Below are positions 1 to 7,124 of a stretch of DNA of 7,558 nt, piece after piece (position 1 is the first letter of the stretch; every line of letters starts with the position of its first letter). The notes under the pieces are model-generated. The model saw nothing but the letters and a program-made list of their open reading frames with translations, made no database searches and was not told the origin of the DNA. Location: the NCBI GenBank assembly GCA_021780625.1, contig JAJXYI010000327.1:1-7558 (forward strand), in the 5' to 3' direction. This DNA is from a bacterium (GTDB lineage Bacteria; Verrucomicrobiota; Verrucomicrobiae; Opitutales; Opitutaceae). The translations under genes and the position numbers were made by a program.

Positions 1-2000
1 GGCATGAAGGCGCGGTAGTAGGCGTAGGCCTGATCGCCGTTTCCGCGGGCGATCTCGGCAAGCACGGCCCAGCTCTGCGTGTGGGAGAAGATGCCGCCGT
101 TTTCCTTGTTGCCGGGGTTGAAGAGGACGGCGCGCATGACCTTGACGGGGGTCTTGTCGAAGGGCGGATTGCACATGGCGACGCCCCAGTCGGAGGCGAG
201 GCGATGCTTCACGGTGTCGAGTGCCTTGTCGGCCTGCTCGGGTGTGGCTGCTCCGGAGAGCACGGCCCAGGCCTGGGTGTTCAGGTAGACCTGGCCCTCG
301 GGATAGTCCTTTGTTCCGAAGACGGTGCCGTCCTCGGCGATGGCCCAGATGAACCACTCGCCGTCCCAGCAGACCCTGCGGATCTTGTCGTCGAGCGTCG
401 CCAGCTCGGCGAGGGCCCAGGCCCTCTCGGCGGGGCGGCCGAGCGTGCCGGCGATCTCCGCGTAGGTCCTCAGCCCATACCGGACCTGGAAGGTGACGAA
501 CACGGACTCGCCCTTGTAGCCGAGCTTGAGGCAGTCGTTCCAGTCAGCGAGCAGGCCGCACGGGAGGCCGTTCCGGCCGGTCCGCTCAAGGTTGAACTCA
601 AGTGCGCTGCGCATGTGCCCGAGAACGGTGGCCTCGCCGGTGTCGGCGTAGGGCACGACGACATCGTAGAATGCGGCCTCGCCGGTCTCGGCGACGTAGG
701 CGGGGATGGTATTGAAAAACCACTGACAGTCGTCCGATCGGTAGTGTCCGGGCGGGGTGGGTTTCATCGAGCCCGGCTTGTGCGACCAGGGGCGCACCTC
801 GGGTTGGGCGCCGCCGGTGGAGTCCTGGGCGGAGATCATGAGGATGAGCCGCTCACGGACGAGGGAGGGAATCATGCCGCAGACTCCGAGCATGTCCTGG
901 ACGGTGTCGCGGTAGCCGAAGCCGTCGCGCTGGTCGCCGGTGTACACCAGCGAGCAGGAGCGCGACCACTCGAAGGTCATGAGCGCGTTGTAGGCGTTCC
1001 AGACATTGACCATGTGGTCGAAGTCGGGGTCGGGGGTCTTAACCTGGAGGGTGGCGAGGAGCCCGTGCCAGTGTTTCTTAAGGGCCTCCAGCTCGGCCCT
1101 GCAGCGGTCGACGTTTCCGAACTCGGCGCGGACGGCGGCGCCGACGGTCTCGGATTTTCCGATACCCAGGAGCACGAGCACGTCGGCGCTCTGGCCGGGG
1201 GCGAGCTCGAGGTCGCTCTGGATGGCGCCGCAGAGGTTGTCGGAGAAGGCCTCGCTGCCCGTGCAGGCGCCCGCGGTGACCGCGGCGGGCCTGTCAAAGC
1301 CGTTGTAGGTGCCGAGGAATTTCTCGAGGTCGCAGTCGTGGCCGGCGATGCGCCCGCCGACCTGGGTCATCCACCACCAGCGGCTCTGGTCGCGGTTGGC
1401 GAAGTTGCCGGGATCCTCGGGCAGGCGGCCGCAGGACGAGGCGCGGATGAAGCCGTCGCGCCACGTGGACTCGGCGACGTACATCACGTACTGGAGGTTG
1501 AGCGTATCGTTGAGGAGGCTCCACTCGGAGGCGAACTCGGCGAAGGAGAAGGTGCTGAGGCGGCGGGGGGCTGTGCCGGTGTTCGTGACGCGGAGCCACC
1601 AGTACTCGAACTCGCGCTCGAGGGGCACGAAGTAGGTGGCCTCCGTGCGGATTCCGCGGTACTCGGACTCGATGACCGCGTAGCCCATGCCGAAGCGGCA
1701 GGTGGATTTGTATTCGGAAAGTGGTTTCCCGACCGGCTGCCAGGCGGCGGTCCAGAAGTCGCCGGAGTCGCGGTCGCGGAGGTAGAACTGCCTGCCCGGC
1801 ATGTCCATGGGCACCGAGTTGTAGCGGTGGCGGAGGAAGCGGCCCTCGGCGGGCGAGCGGGTGAAGGAGTAGCCGCCGGCGTTGTTGGTGATGATGCCGC
1901 CGTAGCGGCGGGATCCGAGGTAATTGGACCAGGCCCGGGGTGTGTCGGGACGGGTGATCACGTATTCGCGCGCGGAGTCGTCGAAATGGCCGTAGTTCAT
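1..2000 (-). CDS. GH94 family disaccharide phosphorylase (cellobiose/chitobiose phosphorylase-like), C-terminus cut by window edge
   Basis: Inverting phosphorylase that splits a beta-linked disaccharide with inorganic phosphate, giving a sugar 1-phosphate plus a free sugar. It is expected in the cytosol, since no signal peptide is visible. 666 codons are present; family members are about 800 residues, so the last part is missing. Seen: the family N-terminus (MNYGHFDDSAREYVIT, then NYLGSRRYGG at 26-35), an N-terminal beta-sandwich to about residue 280, and an (alpha/alpha)6 barrel from about 325. RDTVQD (364-369) matches the subsite -1 region of Cellvibrio gilvus cellobiose phosphorylase. ADWNDC (485-490) carries the catalytic acid Asp (486 or 489). 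GGIFSH (635-640) matches the phosphate-binding His region. The loop between DWNDCL and ESVF is much shorter than in cellobiose phosphorylase, so the substrate is open: cellobiose, chitobiose or another disaccharide. The ATG is bounded by an in-frame TAG two codons upstream; there is no Shine-Dalgarno sequence. It lies 104 bp after the hybrid kinase gene. Confidence 0.9.
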   Translation of the reverse strand, partial: MNYGHFDDSAREYVITRPDTPRAWSNYLGSRRYGGIITNNAGGYSFTRSPAEGRFLRHRYNSVPMDMPGRQFYLRDRDSGDFWTAAWQPVGKPLSEYKSTCRFGMGYAVIESEYRGIRTEATYFVPLEREFEYWWLRVTNTGTAPRRLSTFSFAEFASEWSLLNDTLNLQYVMYVAESTWRDGFIRASSCGRLPEDPGNFANRDQSRWWWMTQVGGRIAGHDCDLEKFLGTYNGFDRPAAVTAGACTGSEAFSDNLCGAIQSDLELAPGQSADVLVLLGIGKSETVGAAVRAEFGNVDRCRAELEALKKHWHGLLATLQVKTPDPDFDHMVNVWNAYNALMTFEWSRSCSLVYTGDQRDGFGYRDTVQDMLGVCGMIPSLVRERLILMISAQDSTGGAQPEVRPWSHKPGSMKPTPPGHYRSDDCQWFFNTIPAYVAETGEAAFYDVVVPYADTGEATVLGHMRSALEFNLERTGRNGLPCGLLADWNDCLKLGYKGESVFVTFQVRYGLRTYAEIAGTLGRPAERAWALAELATLDDKIRRVCWDGEWFIWAIAEDGTVFGTKDYPEGQVYLNTQAWAVLSGAATPEQADKALDTVKHRLASDWGVAMCNPPFDKTPVKVMRAVLFNPGNKENGGIFSHTQSWAVLAEIARGNGDQAYAYYRAFM

Positions 2001-2017
2001 GGACTATGAGGGAGACT

Positions 2018-2034
2018 CGCAGCATGGAGCTGCG
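2018..2034 (-). other. 6-bp hairpin in the leader of the phosphorylase gene
   Basis: Perfect inverted repeat CGCAGC / GCTGCG with a 5-base loop, 18 to 34 bases upstream of the GH94 start codon. In the transcript it would form a short stem just before the ribosome-landing zone of a gene that lacks a Shine-Dalgarno sequence. No T tract follows, so it is not an intrinsic terminator. It could affect translation or be chance in GC-rich DNA. Confidence 0.35.
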
Positions 2035-2046
2035 GAAGTCCACGGG

Positions 2047-2061
2047 AACCACTTCGTGGTT
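2047..2061. promoter_or_regulatory. Candidate operator: perfect dyad upstream of the phosphorylase gene
   Basis: AACCAC-TTC-GTGGTT is a perfect 6-bp-arm inverted repeat with a 3-base centre, 47 to 61 bases upstream of the GH94 start codon. It lies immediately downstream (on the minus strand) of an AT-rich patch, TAATGTATC, the only AT-rich stretch in this gap and a possible -10 element. A dyad at that place would suit a repressor of the sugar-gene kind, but no regulator family can be named from this sequence. A short RNA stem is the alternative reading. Confidence 0.4.
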
Positions 2062-2067
2062 GATACA

Positions 2068-2081
2068 TTAGGGCGGGGCGC
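2068..2081 (-). repeat. Intergenic direct repeat, copy 1 (upstream of phosphorylase gene)
   Basis: On the plus strand this reads TTAGGGCGGGGCGC. The first 11 bases are identical to 4991-5001, and 13 of 14 match overall. Both copies lie in gaps, in the same orientation, about 50 to 70 bases upstream of a start codon on the minus strand. Read on the coding strand, the core is CCCCGCCCTAA. It may be part of a promoter or a protein-binding site; I see no third copy in the window. Confidence 0.4.
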
Positions 2082-2104
2082 ACGAGTGTGCACGCCGCGG
2101 CGGA

Positions 2105-4939
2105 TCAGGAGGCCTTCGGAAGTCCTGCGCGCTCGAGGCAGCGCGTGAGGGCGTCGCGTGCGAAGGGCTTGGAGATGAAGGCCGTGGGTTTGGCGTCCGC
2201 GAAGCGCTCAAGGCTCAGCTTCTCTGAGAATCCGCTCATGAGGATCACCGGCAGGTCCGGCGCGATGCGGCGGATGGCGGTGAACGCGTCGTGTCCGTCC
2301 ATGCGGGGCATCACCAAGTCGAGGAGGACGAAGCTGAGGGCCTTGAGGTCGCGCGTGACGCACTCAACCCCCTCGACGCCGTCGGAGGCGACGATGGGCC
2401 TGAAGCCGAGGCTTTCGAGCGTGCGGGCGACGACGGCGCGGACGCTTTCCTCGTCGTCGACGACAAGGACCAGGCCCTGCCTCATCGCCGCTGCGGGCCG
2501 GGATGCGGTGGCCGGCGGCGTGGACGCGTTGGCGCCGTAGGCGGGTATGATGACGCGAAACACGGTGCCCTGTCCTGATTCGCTGGATACCTGGATCGCG
2601 CCGCGATGGGCCTTCACGATGCCGAGCACGGCGGCGAGCCCCAGGCCGCGGCCGGTGAACTTGGTGGTGAAGAACGGTTCGAAGATGTGCTGGCGGATTT
2701 CGGCGGGCATGCCCGATCCGTTGTCCTCGACCTCGACGAGCACGTAATCTCCGGCGGGCACGTCCTGGTCCTCGAAGTTGGCGCGCAGCTCCGGCTGGTC
2801 GAAGTACCGGCTTTCGGTGCGGACGAGTATGCGCCCGACGCGTTCGCCGATGGCCTCGGACGCGTTGATGACGAGATTCATGATGATCTGCCGAAGCTGG
2901 GTGGCGTCGGCCTTCACGGAGGCGACCGGGCGCTGGAGCCGCAGGTCGAGCGTGGTGTTCTTGTGCAGGGAGATCTGGAGCAGCTGGGTCGTCTGGTCGA
3001 TGAGGTCGGAGAGATTGACTGTGGAGAAGGCGAGGGGACTGCGTCCCGCGTAGGCGAGCATCTGCTGGCACAACTCGGCGGCGCGTTCGGCGGCGCCTTC
3101 GATCTGGGTGAGCGCGGCGTTTGCCTGGATGTTCTCGGGGAGATCGAGGCGTGCCAGGCTGGCATTGCCCATGATTGCCGTGAGGAGGTTGTTGAAGTCG
3201 TGGGCAATTCCTCCGGCGAGCACGCCGATGCTCTCGAGTTTCTGGACCTGGAGCATTTTTCGCTCGCCCTCGATGCGCTCGGCTTCCGCCTGACGCTGGC
3301 GGGAGATGTCGCGCATGATCAGCGAGAACGTGACTCCGTCGCTCTCCGCCTCGCGATGTGGCAGGAGCACGATCGAGACGGGCAGGTCCTTGCCGGCCGC
3401 GCCGACGAGGATGAGTTCGCCGTGCCAGAACCCGGATTCGGCGGCGGCGGGCATGGCCTCGGCCTGGAGGATGCGGGCGCTGCGGGGTGCGAACAATTCG
3501 GAGAGCCGGCGATCTGCGGTGGTGCGGGCGCCCAGCTGGGCGAGCAGGGAGCGAAGCGAGGCGTTCGCATAGAGCAACTCGCCGGCCGTGTCGGCGGTCG
3601 CGATGAAATCGGTGTTGGCCTCGATGATATTGAGGAGGCGATGGGTTTCGGCCTCGGCTAGCCGGGTTTCGGTGATGTCGGTATGCGTGCCGGAAACCAG
3701 GAGCGGGCGGCCGTTGGCGTCGCGTGCGACGGTGGAGCCGCGGGCGATCATCCAGCGCACGTGGTTGTCGCGTGTGCGAATCCGATAGGCGACCTCGATG
3801 AGCGCTGAGCGTCCCTCGAGGTGTTCATGAAGCGCGGCCGAGAATCGGTCGCGGTCCATGGGGTGGACGAGGGAGGCCCAGCCGGCGAAGTCGGAGGTGG
3901 GGCCGGACGCGGGCAGGCCGGTGATGGCGGACCATCTGGCGTTGAACGAGACGCGGTTGCGCGCGATGTTCCAGTCCCAGAGGCCGAGCTGTGCGCCGTC
4001 GATCACGCGTTCGAAGCGGGATTCGCTGGCTGCCAGTTCGCGTTCGGCTTCGGAACGTCGGGTGACCGCGGTGCCCAGGCCGAGGCCGACGACGGCAACT
4101 GCGAGCTGAAACAGGAGGAAATTGATGATCAGGTAGGTGGTGCTCCCCGTGATGTGCATCCCGATCATGCCGCCCATGGTCACGAGGAGCGTGGCGATCG
4201 TGGCTCCGGGCAGGCCGTGACGAATGCAGATCCAGATAAGCGGCAGGAAGCACAGGTAAAACGCGTTGTAGTTGCGGAGAGGCCCGAATTCGAACACGAG
4301 CCCGAGGCAGGCGAGGAGCACGAGCATCTCCACGCCGAACAGGGAGACTTCGCGCAGTGTGCGCAGCCAGGGCACGCGGCGCGCCCGGGCTTCGGGATTG
4401 ATGAGGGGACCGGCGAAGACGAGGGCGAGCGGGACGACTGTGAGCAGGCCGCTGACGTCCCCGATCCACCAGCGGAGCGAAGAGTGGATGAGGTCCGAGG
4501 CCGAGGCGTAACCCAGCGGAATGAGGACTCCGGTGCCGACGAAGGCGAGGAGGGCCGGGGCGCCCAGGATGATCGAGGCGAAGGTAAAGGCACGATCCCG
4601 GGAGTCCGGCATGAGCCCTCCGCTGCCATAGCGGGTCATCAGCCAGGCCGCTCCCGAGTAATTGAGCGTGATGAGAAGCGGGAAGAGGAACGGCGCCCAC
4701 CAGACGTGGAAACCCGAGGTCAGAAGTGCCGACGCTACATTGGCGACAAAGACGATCGGGGCGTAACGGATTCCCAGAAGGAGGAGCAACGACAGGGCGA
4801 GGCCGGCAGGGGGGTACCAGAGCGAGATTCCCGGAGCCACCTGGAAGAAAGTCGCGGACGCGTCCGCTGCGAGGTGCAGGAGGACATAGACTACGCAGGC
4901 GACTACCTGGGGTGTGGGGCGTTGCTTGGTGCCGGTCAC
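2105..4939 (-). CDS. MASE1-domain hybrid sensor histidine kinase (MASE1-PAS-PAS-HisKA-HATPase-REC)
   Basis: Membrane-bound hybrid kinase, 944 residues: it senses a signal, autophosphorylates on His and passes the phosphate to its own Asp. Layout seen: about eight hydrophobic segments between residues 12 and 292, with MASE1-like SLWYPPAGLALSLLL (39-53); PAS_3-type fold at 305-425 (HPMDRDRF); second PAS at about 430-545; HisKA with GGIAHDFNN (His580); N box with Asn692; DNGSGMP (739-745); IFEPFFTTK (752-760); GRGLGLA (763-769); a Pro/Ala linker; and a receiver at 822-940 with DDE (828-830), phospho-Asp874, Ser902 and Lys924. All catalytic residues are present. No output or Hpt domain follows the receiver, so a separate Hpt protein or regulator is expected, or the receiver adjusts the kinase. 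The signal bound by MASE1 is unknown in general. The start is GTG; an in-frame TAA lies 17 codons further upstream and no ATG lies between, so the true start could be slightly earlier. No Shine-Dalgarno sequence. Confidence 0.95.
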   Translation of the reverse strand: MTGTKQRPTPQVVACVVYVLLHLAADASATFFQVAPGISLWYPPAGLALSLLLLLGIRYAPIVFVANVASALLTSGFHVWWAPFLFPLLITLNYSGAAWLMTRYGSGGLMPDSRDRAFTFASIILGAPALLAFVGTGVLIPLGYASASDLIHSSLRWWIGDVSGLLTVVPLALVFAGPLINPEARARRVPWLRTLREVSLFGVEMLVLLACLGLVFEFGPLRNYNAFYLCFLPLIWICIRHGLPGATIATLLVTMGGMIGMHITGSTTYLIINFLLFQLAVAVVGLGLGTAVTRRSEAERELAASESRFERVIDGAQLGLWDWNIARNRVSFNARWSAITGLPASGPTSDFAGWASLVHPMDRDRFSAALHEHLEGRSALIEVAYRIRTRDNHVRWMIARGSTVARDANGRPLLVSGTHTDITETRLAEAETHRLLNIIEANTDFIATADTAGELLYANASLRSLLAQLGARTTADRRLSELFAPRSARILQAEAMPAAAESGFWHGELILVGAAGKDLPVSIVLLPHREAESDGVTFSLIMRDISRQRQAEAERIEGERKMLQVQKLESIGVLAGGIAHDFNNLLTAIMGNASLARLDLPENIQANAALTQIEGAAERAAELCQQMLAYAGRSPLAFSTVNLSDLIDQTTQLLQISLHKNTTLDLRLQRPVASVKADATQLRQIIMNLVINASEAIGERVGRILVRTESRYFDQPELRANFEDQDVPAGDYVLVEVEDNGSGMPAEIRQHIFEPFFTTKFTGRGLGLAAVLGIVKAHRGAIQVSSESGQGTVFRVIIPAYGANASTPPATASRPAAAMRQGLVLVVDDEESVRAVVARTLESLGFRPIVASDGVEGVECVTRDLKALSFVLLDLVMPRMDGHDAFTAIRRIAPDLPVILMSGFSEKLSLERFADAKPTAFISKPFARDALTRCLERAGLPKAS

Positions 4940-4990
4940 GGTCAGTTGGACGCGCGAAGGCTCACCAAGGACCCGGCGACGATCAAGCTC

Positions 4991-5004
4991 TTAGGGCGGG
5001 GTGC
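4991..5004 (-). repeat. Intergenic direct repeat, copy 2 (upstream of hybrid kinase gene)
   Basis: On the plus strand this reads TTAGGGCGGGGTGC, differing from 2068-2081 at one of 14 bases. It sits 52 to 65 bases upstream of the hybrid kinase GTG, in the 122-bp gap after the HAMP kinase gene. The first three bases are also the TAA that closes the hybrid kinase frame upstream. A shared promoter or regulator-binding element is possible; chance in GC-rich DNA is the alternative. Confidence 0.4.
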
Positions 5005-5021
5005 GGAAAATGCTTACCGGG

Positions 5022-5037
5022 GCAGATTTCCACCTGC
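5022..5037 (-). other. Short hairpin with GNRA-type loop in the gap before the hybrid kinase gene
   Basis: On the transcript strand, GCAGGT-GGAA-ATCTGC forms a 6-bp stem (one G-T wobble) closed by a GGAA tetraloop, 25 bases after the stop codon of the HAMP kinase gene. Only a short T run (TTTT) follows, about 11 bases later, so it does not fit a classical intrinsic terminator. It could protect the 3' end of the upstream operon transcript or be chance. Confidence 0.25.
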
Positions 5038-5061
5038 AGCCAGACTCCGGATACAAGTCGG

Positions 5062-6459
5062 TCACGCAGGTTGTCCCTGCCGCACGATTGGAAGGTCTAT
5101 CTCGACGCGAAGGCCGGGACGATCGGTGCGATTCGCCGCGCTGAGCGTGCCACCGTGAAGGGTCGCGATGCTCTGCGCGATGGCGAGCCCGAGTCCGTGG
5201 CCACGTCGCCCGGGCTGGGGCGAGTCCCTGTCGGACCGGTCGAAGCGGACAAATCGCTGGAAGATGCGATCGATCTGGTCGGCGGGAACTCCGGGACCCT
5301 CGTCGGTGAGGTCGAGGTGCCAGGCTGAGCCGTCCACGCGGGCGGAGAGACCGATGGATCCACCCGGCTTGCACGCACGAACGGCGTTGGTGACGAGATT
5401 GAGGAGCAGCTGATGGATGAGCGTGGGCTCGCATTCAACGATGGCCGGGTCGTTGCGCAGGACCGAGAATCGCACGCCCTTTTCCTCCGCGAGCGCTTCC
5501 GCGTCGCCCGCGAGGCCGTCGACGATCGAGGCGGTGGTCACGCGGCTCATCGGGGCCGACCATGCGCCGCTCTCGGCCTTCGCGAGGAACAGCAGGCTCT
5601 CCATGATTCGGTGGAGGTGTTCGATATCCTCGAGCATGTCCTCGAGGTGGGCTGCGCCCGCAGGGTCGGAGGCCACGGATGGACGCAGCCGCTCCGCGTT
5701 GAGTCGGATCAGCGCCAGCGGAGTCTTCAGTTCGTGCGAGGCATCGGCGGTGAATCGCCGGCTTTGATGAAAGGCGGCCTCCAGGCGGTCGAACATCTGG
5801 TTTAACAAGAGGGCGAGCGCGGACAGCTCGTCGCGTCCCTCGGGCAGCGGGATACGCTCGCTGAGGTTGTCGGCCCTGATTCGCAGGGCGGTTTCGCGGA
5901 TGGCGCGGATCGGGCGTAGGGTCACCCGGGCAAAGGCGCGACCGATCGCGAGGCTCGCGAGGGCGACGCAACCGAGGATGATCGCGGCGACCCGTTCATA
6001 GTCCTCCATCACGTGCAGGAGCGGACTGAGCGTACTGGCGATCTCGTAGTGGAGCCCGTCCGCGGAGTAGGCCGACAGCCTCACGCGGCCGAGGCCCGGG
6101 AGCGTGACCGTTTCATGGACATCGGAGCCCTCGACGTGCGGGAGGACCAGCGCTCCGAGATTTGCGGAGCGGAAGATGATGTTTCCGGCGCTGTCGTGAA
6201 TCTGGGTGAAATACAGCCCGGCGTCGTTGTCGGTGTCCTGGCCGATTCGCTTTCCGATCTCGCTGCCCTTGATGCCGGGTTCCGCACGGATCATCTGGCT
6301 GAGCTCGCGAAATTCGCCCTCGTGGAGCACCTCGAGGCTGTGCTGCCCCTGGGAGGACAGCACCCAGCCAACGAGGATGAGCACGACGGCGGTGGTGGCG
6401 GTCGTGACGAGCGCGAAATGAAACGCGAGCCGGGCGGTGAAAGTGCGGCCGAAGGACAT
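5062..6459 (-). CDS. HAMP-domain sensor histidine kinase, CusS/heavy-metal-sensor-like
   Basis: Inner-membrane kinase, 465 residues, presumed partner of the OmpR-type regulator just upstream. Seen: first TM helix at about 12-34; a periplasmic sensor part of about 120 residues (35-155); second TM at about 157-176; HAMP (VTLRPIRAI to about residue 230); HisKA with FTADASHELKTPL (His242); N box LLLNLVTNAV (Asn358); DEGPGVP (386-392); IFQRFVRFDRS (399-409); and GHGLGLA (421-427). All needed residues are present. HAMP and HisKA wording and overall size fit the CusS-like metal-sensor group. The sensor part has scattered His residues (88, 108, 115, 137) but no Cys, so metal sensing is not shown; given the cytochrome gene upstream, a redox or envelope signal is equally possible. 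The ATG shares its A with the TGA of the regulator gene (TGATG), so translation is probably coupled; there is no Shine-Dalgarno sequence. Confidence 0.95.
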   Translation of the reverse strand: MSFGRTFTARLAFHFALVTTATTAVVLILVGWVLSSQGQHSLEVLHEGEFRELSQMIRAEPGIKGSEIGKRIGQDTDNDAGLYFTQIHDSAGNIIFRSANLGALVLPHVEGSDVHETVTLPGLGRVRLSAYSADGLHYEIASTLSPLLHVMEDYERVAAIILGCVALASLAIGRAFARVTLRPIRAIRETALRIRADNLSERIPLPEGRDELSALALLLNQMFDRLEAAFHQSRRFTADASHELKTPLALIRLNAERLRPSVASDPAGAAHLEDMLEDIEHLHRIMESLLFLAKAESGAWSAPMSRVTTASIVDGLAGDAEALAEEKGVRFSVLRNDPAIVECEPTLIHQLLLNLVTNAVRACKPGGSIGLSARVDGSAWHLDLTDEGPGVPADQIDRIFQRFVRFDRSDRDSPQPGRRGHGLGLAIAQSIATLHGGTLSAANRTDRPGLRVEIDLPIVRQGQPA

Positions 6460-7124
6460 CAGGCGAGTTGGTAGCCGGAGCCGCGCACTGTCCGGATCAG
6501 CTGCGGTTCGCCGATGTGCTCGAGCTTTTTCCGAAGGCGGCGGATGTACACGTCGATGAGGTTGGTCTCCAGGTCGTAGCTGGCGTGCCAGACCTTTTCC
6601 GCGATGGCGGTGCGTGTCAAAACCCGGGAGGGATTCAGCAGGAACAGCTCAAGTAGGGCGAATTCGCGGCTCGTGAGCGCGATTGGGCTGCCGTCGCGGG
6701 TGACGGTGCGGGCGAGCAGGTCCACGCGAATGCCGCGGTGGGTGAGGACGGTGGCCTTGACGCCTGCCTGCCTCCGAAGCAGGGAGCGAATTCGGGCGAG
6801 CAGCTCCTCGATGCTGAATGGTTTCGGAAGGTAGTCGTCGGCGCCGAGGTTCAGGCCGCGGATCCGGTCCTCGACTGCGTCGCGCGCGCTGAGGATCAGG
6901 ACTGGCTCGTTGAACCCGCTCTTGCGCCAGGTGCTGAGCAGGTCCAGTCCGTCGCCATCGGGGAGGCCGAGGTCGAGCACGATGGCGTCGAACGGCTCCT
7001 CCGCGATGGCGTCGGTGGCCGCGGCCGCGGTCGTCACGTGTTTGGCCGTATAATTCTGTTCGACGAGCGCCTTTTCGACGAAGGAGCCCATCCGTGCTTC
7101 ATCCTCTACGATCAGAATTTTCAT
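6459..7124 (-). CDS. OmpR/PhoB-family response regulator
   Basis: DNA-binding regulator of 221 residues, expected to be phosphorylated by the adjacent HAMP kinase. Receiver at 1-115: acidic pair Asp8/Glu9 in MKILIVEDE, phospho-Asp51 in VLDLGLPDGDG, Ser79 and Lys101 (LPKPF). Winged-helix domain at about 125-220 with LTSREFALLELFLLNPSRV and the recognition-helix/wing pattern NLIDVYIRRLRKKLE ... IRTVRGSGY. The frame is open 19 codons further upstream, but those residues do not belong to the family; MKILIVEDE is the family N-terminus, so the ATG at 7124 is chosen. This start lies inside the cytochrome gene, sharing 26 bp with it in another frame, and has no Shine-Dalgarno sequence. Overlaps at both ends (cytochrome upstream, kinase downstream) argue for one transcript. 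Target genes are unknown; the cytochrome/oxidase operon itself is a natural candidate. Confidence 0.95.
   Translation of the reverse strand: MKILIVEDEARMGSFVEKALVEQNYTAKHVTTAAAATDAIAEEPFDAIVLDLGLPDGDGLDLLSTWRKSGFNEPVLILSARDAVEDRIRGLNLGADDYLPKPFSIEELLARIRSLLRRQAGVKATVLTHRGIRVDLLARTVTRDGSPIALTSREFALLELFLLNPSRVLTRTAIAEKVWHASYDLETNLIDVYIRRLRKKLEHIGEPQLIRTVRGSGYQLA

Noticed and set aside
81..2009. Long open frame (642 codons) on the plus strand opposite the phosphorylase gene
   Set aside because: The minus strand encodes a clear GH94 protein with family motifs along its whole length. The plus-strand product is Gly/Ala/Val/Glu-rich with no recognisable domain, as expected opposite a gene with strong G/C third-position bias.
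1294..2052. Minus-strand open frame (252 codons) starting in the phosphorylase leader
   Set aside because: It overlaps the GH94 gene in another frame; the product is Arg/Pro/His-rich, typical of an out-of-frame reading of GC-rich DNA. A regulatory upstream peptide cannot be excluded, but nothing supports it.
2070..2104. Possible intrinsic terminator after the hybrid kinase gene
   Set aside because: A GCAC-n4-GTGC stem is present, but it is only 4 bp and no T tract follows on the transcript strand.
2606..3661. Plus-strand open frame (351 codons) opposite the kinase core of the hybrid kinase
   Set aside because: It is opposite the HisKA/HATPase coding region, whose motifs are intact on the minus strand; the plus-strand product shows no domain.
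3821..5158. Plus-strand open frame (445 codons) opposite the hybrid kinase start and the following gap
   Set aside because: It runs across two real genes and a gap, its composition is charged and of low complexity, and no family motif is visible. It is a shadow of the GC-rich coding strand.
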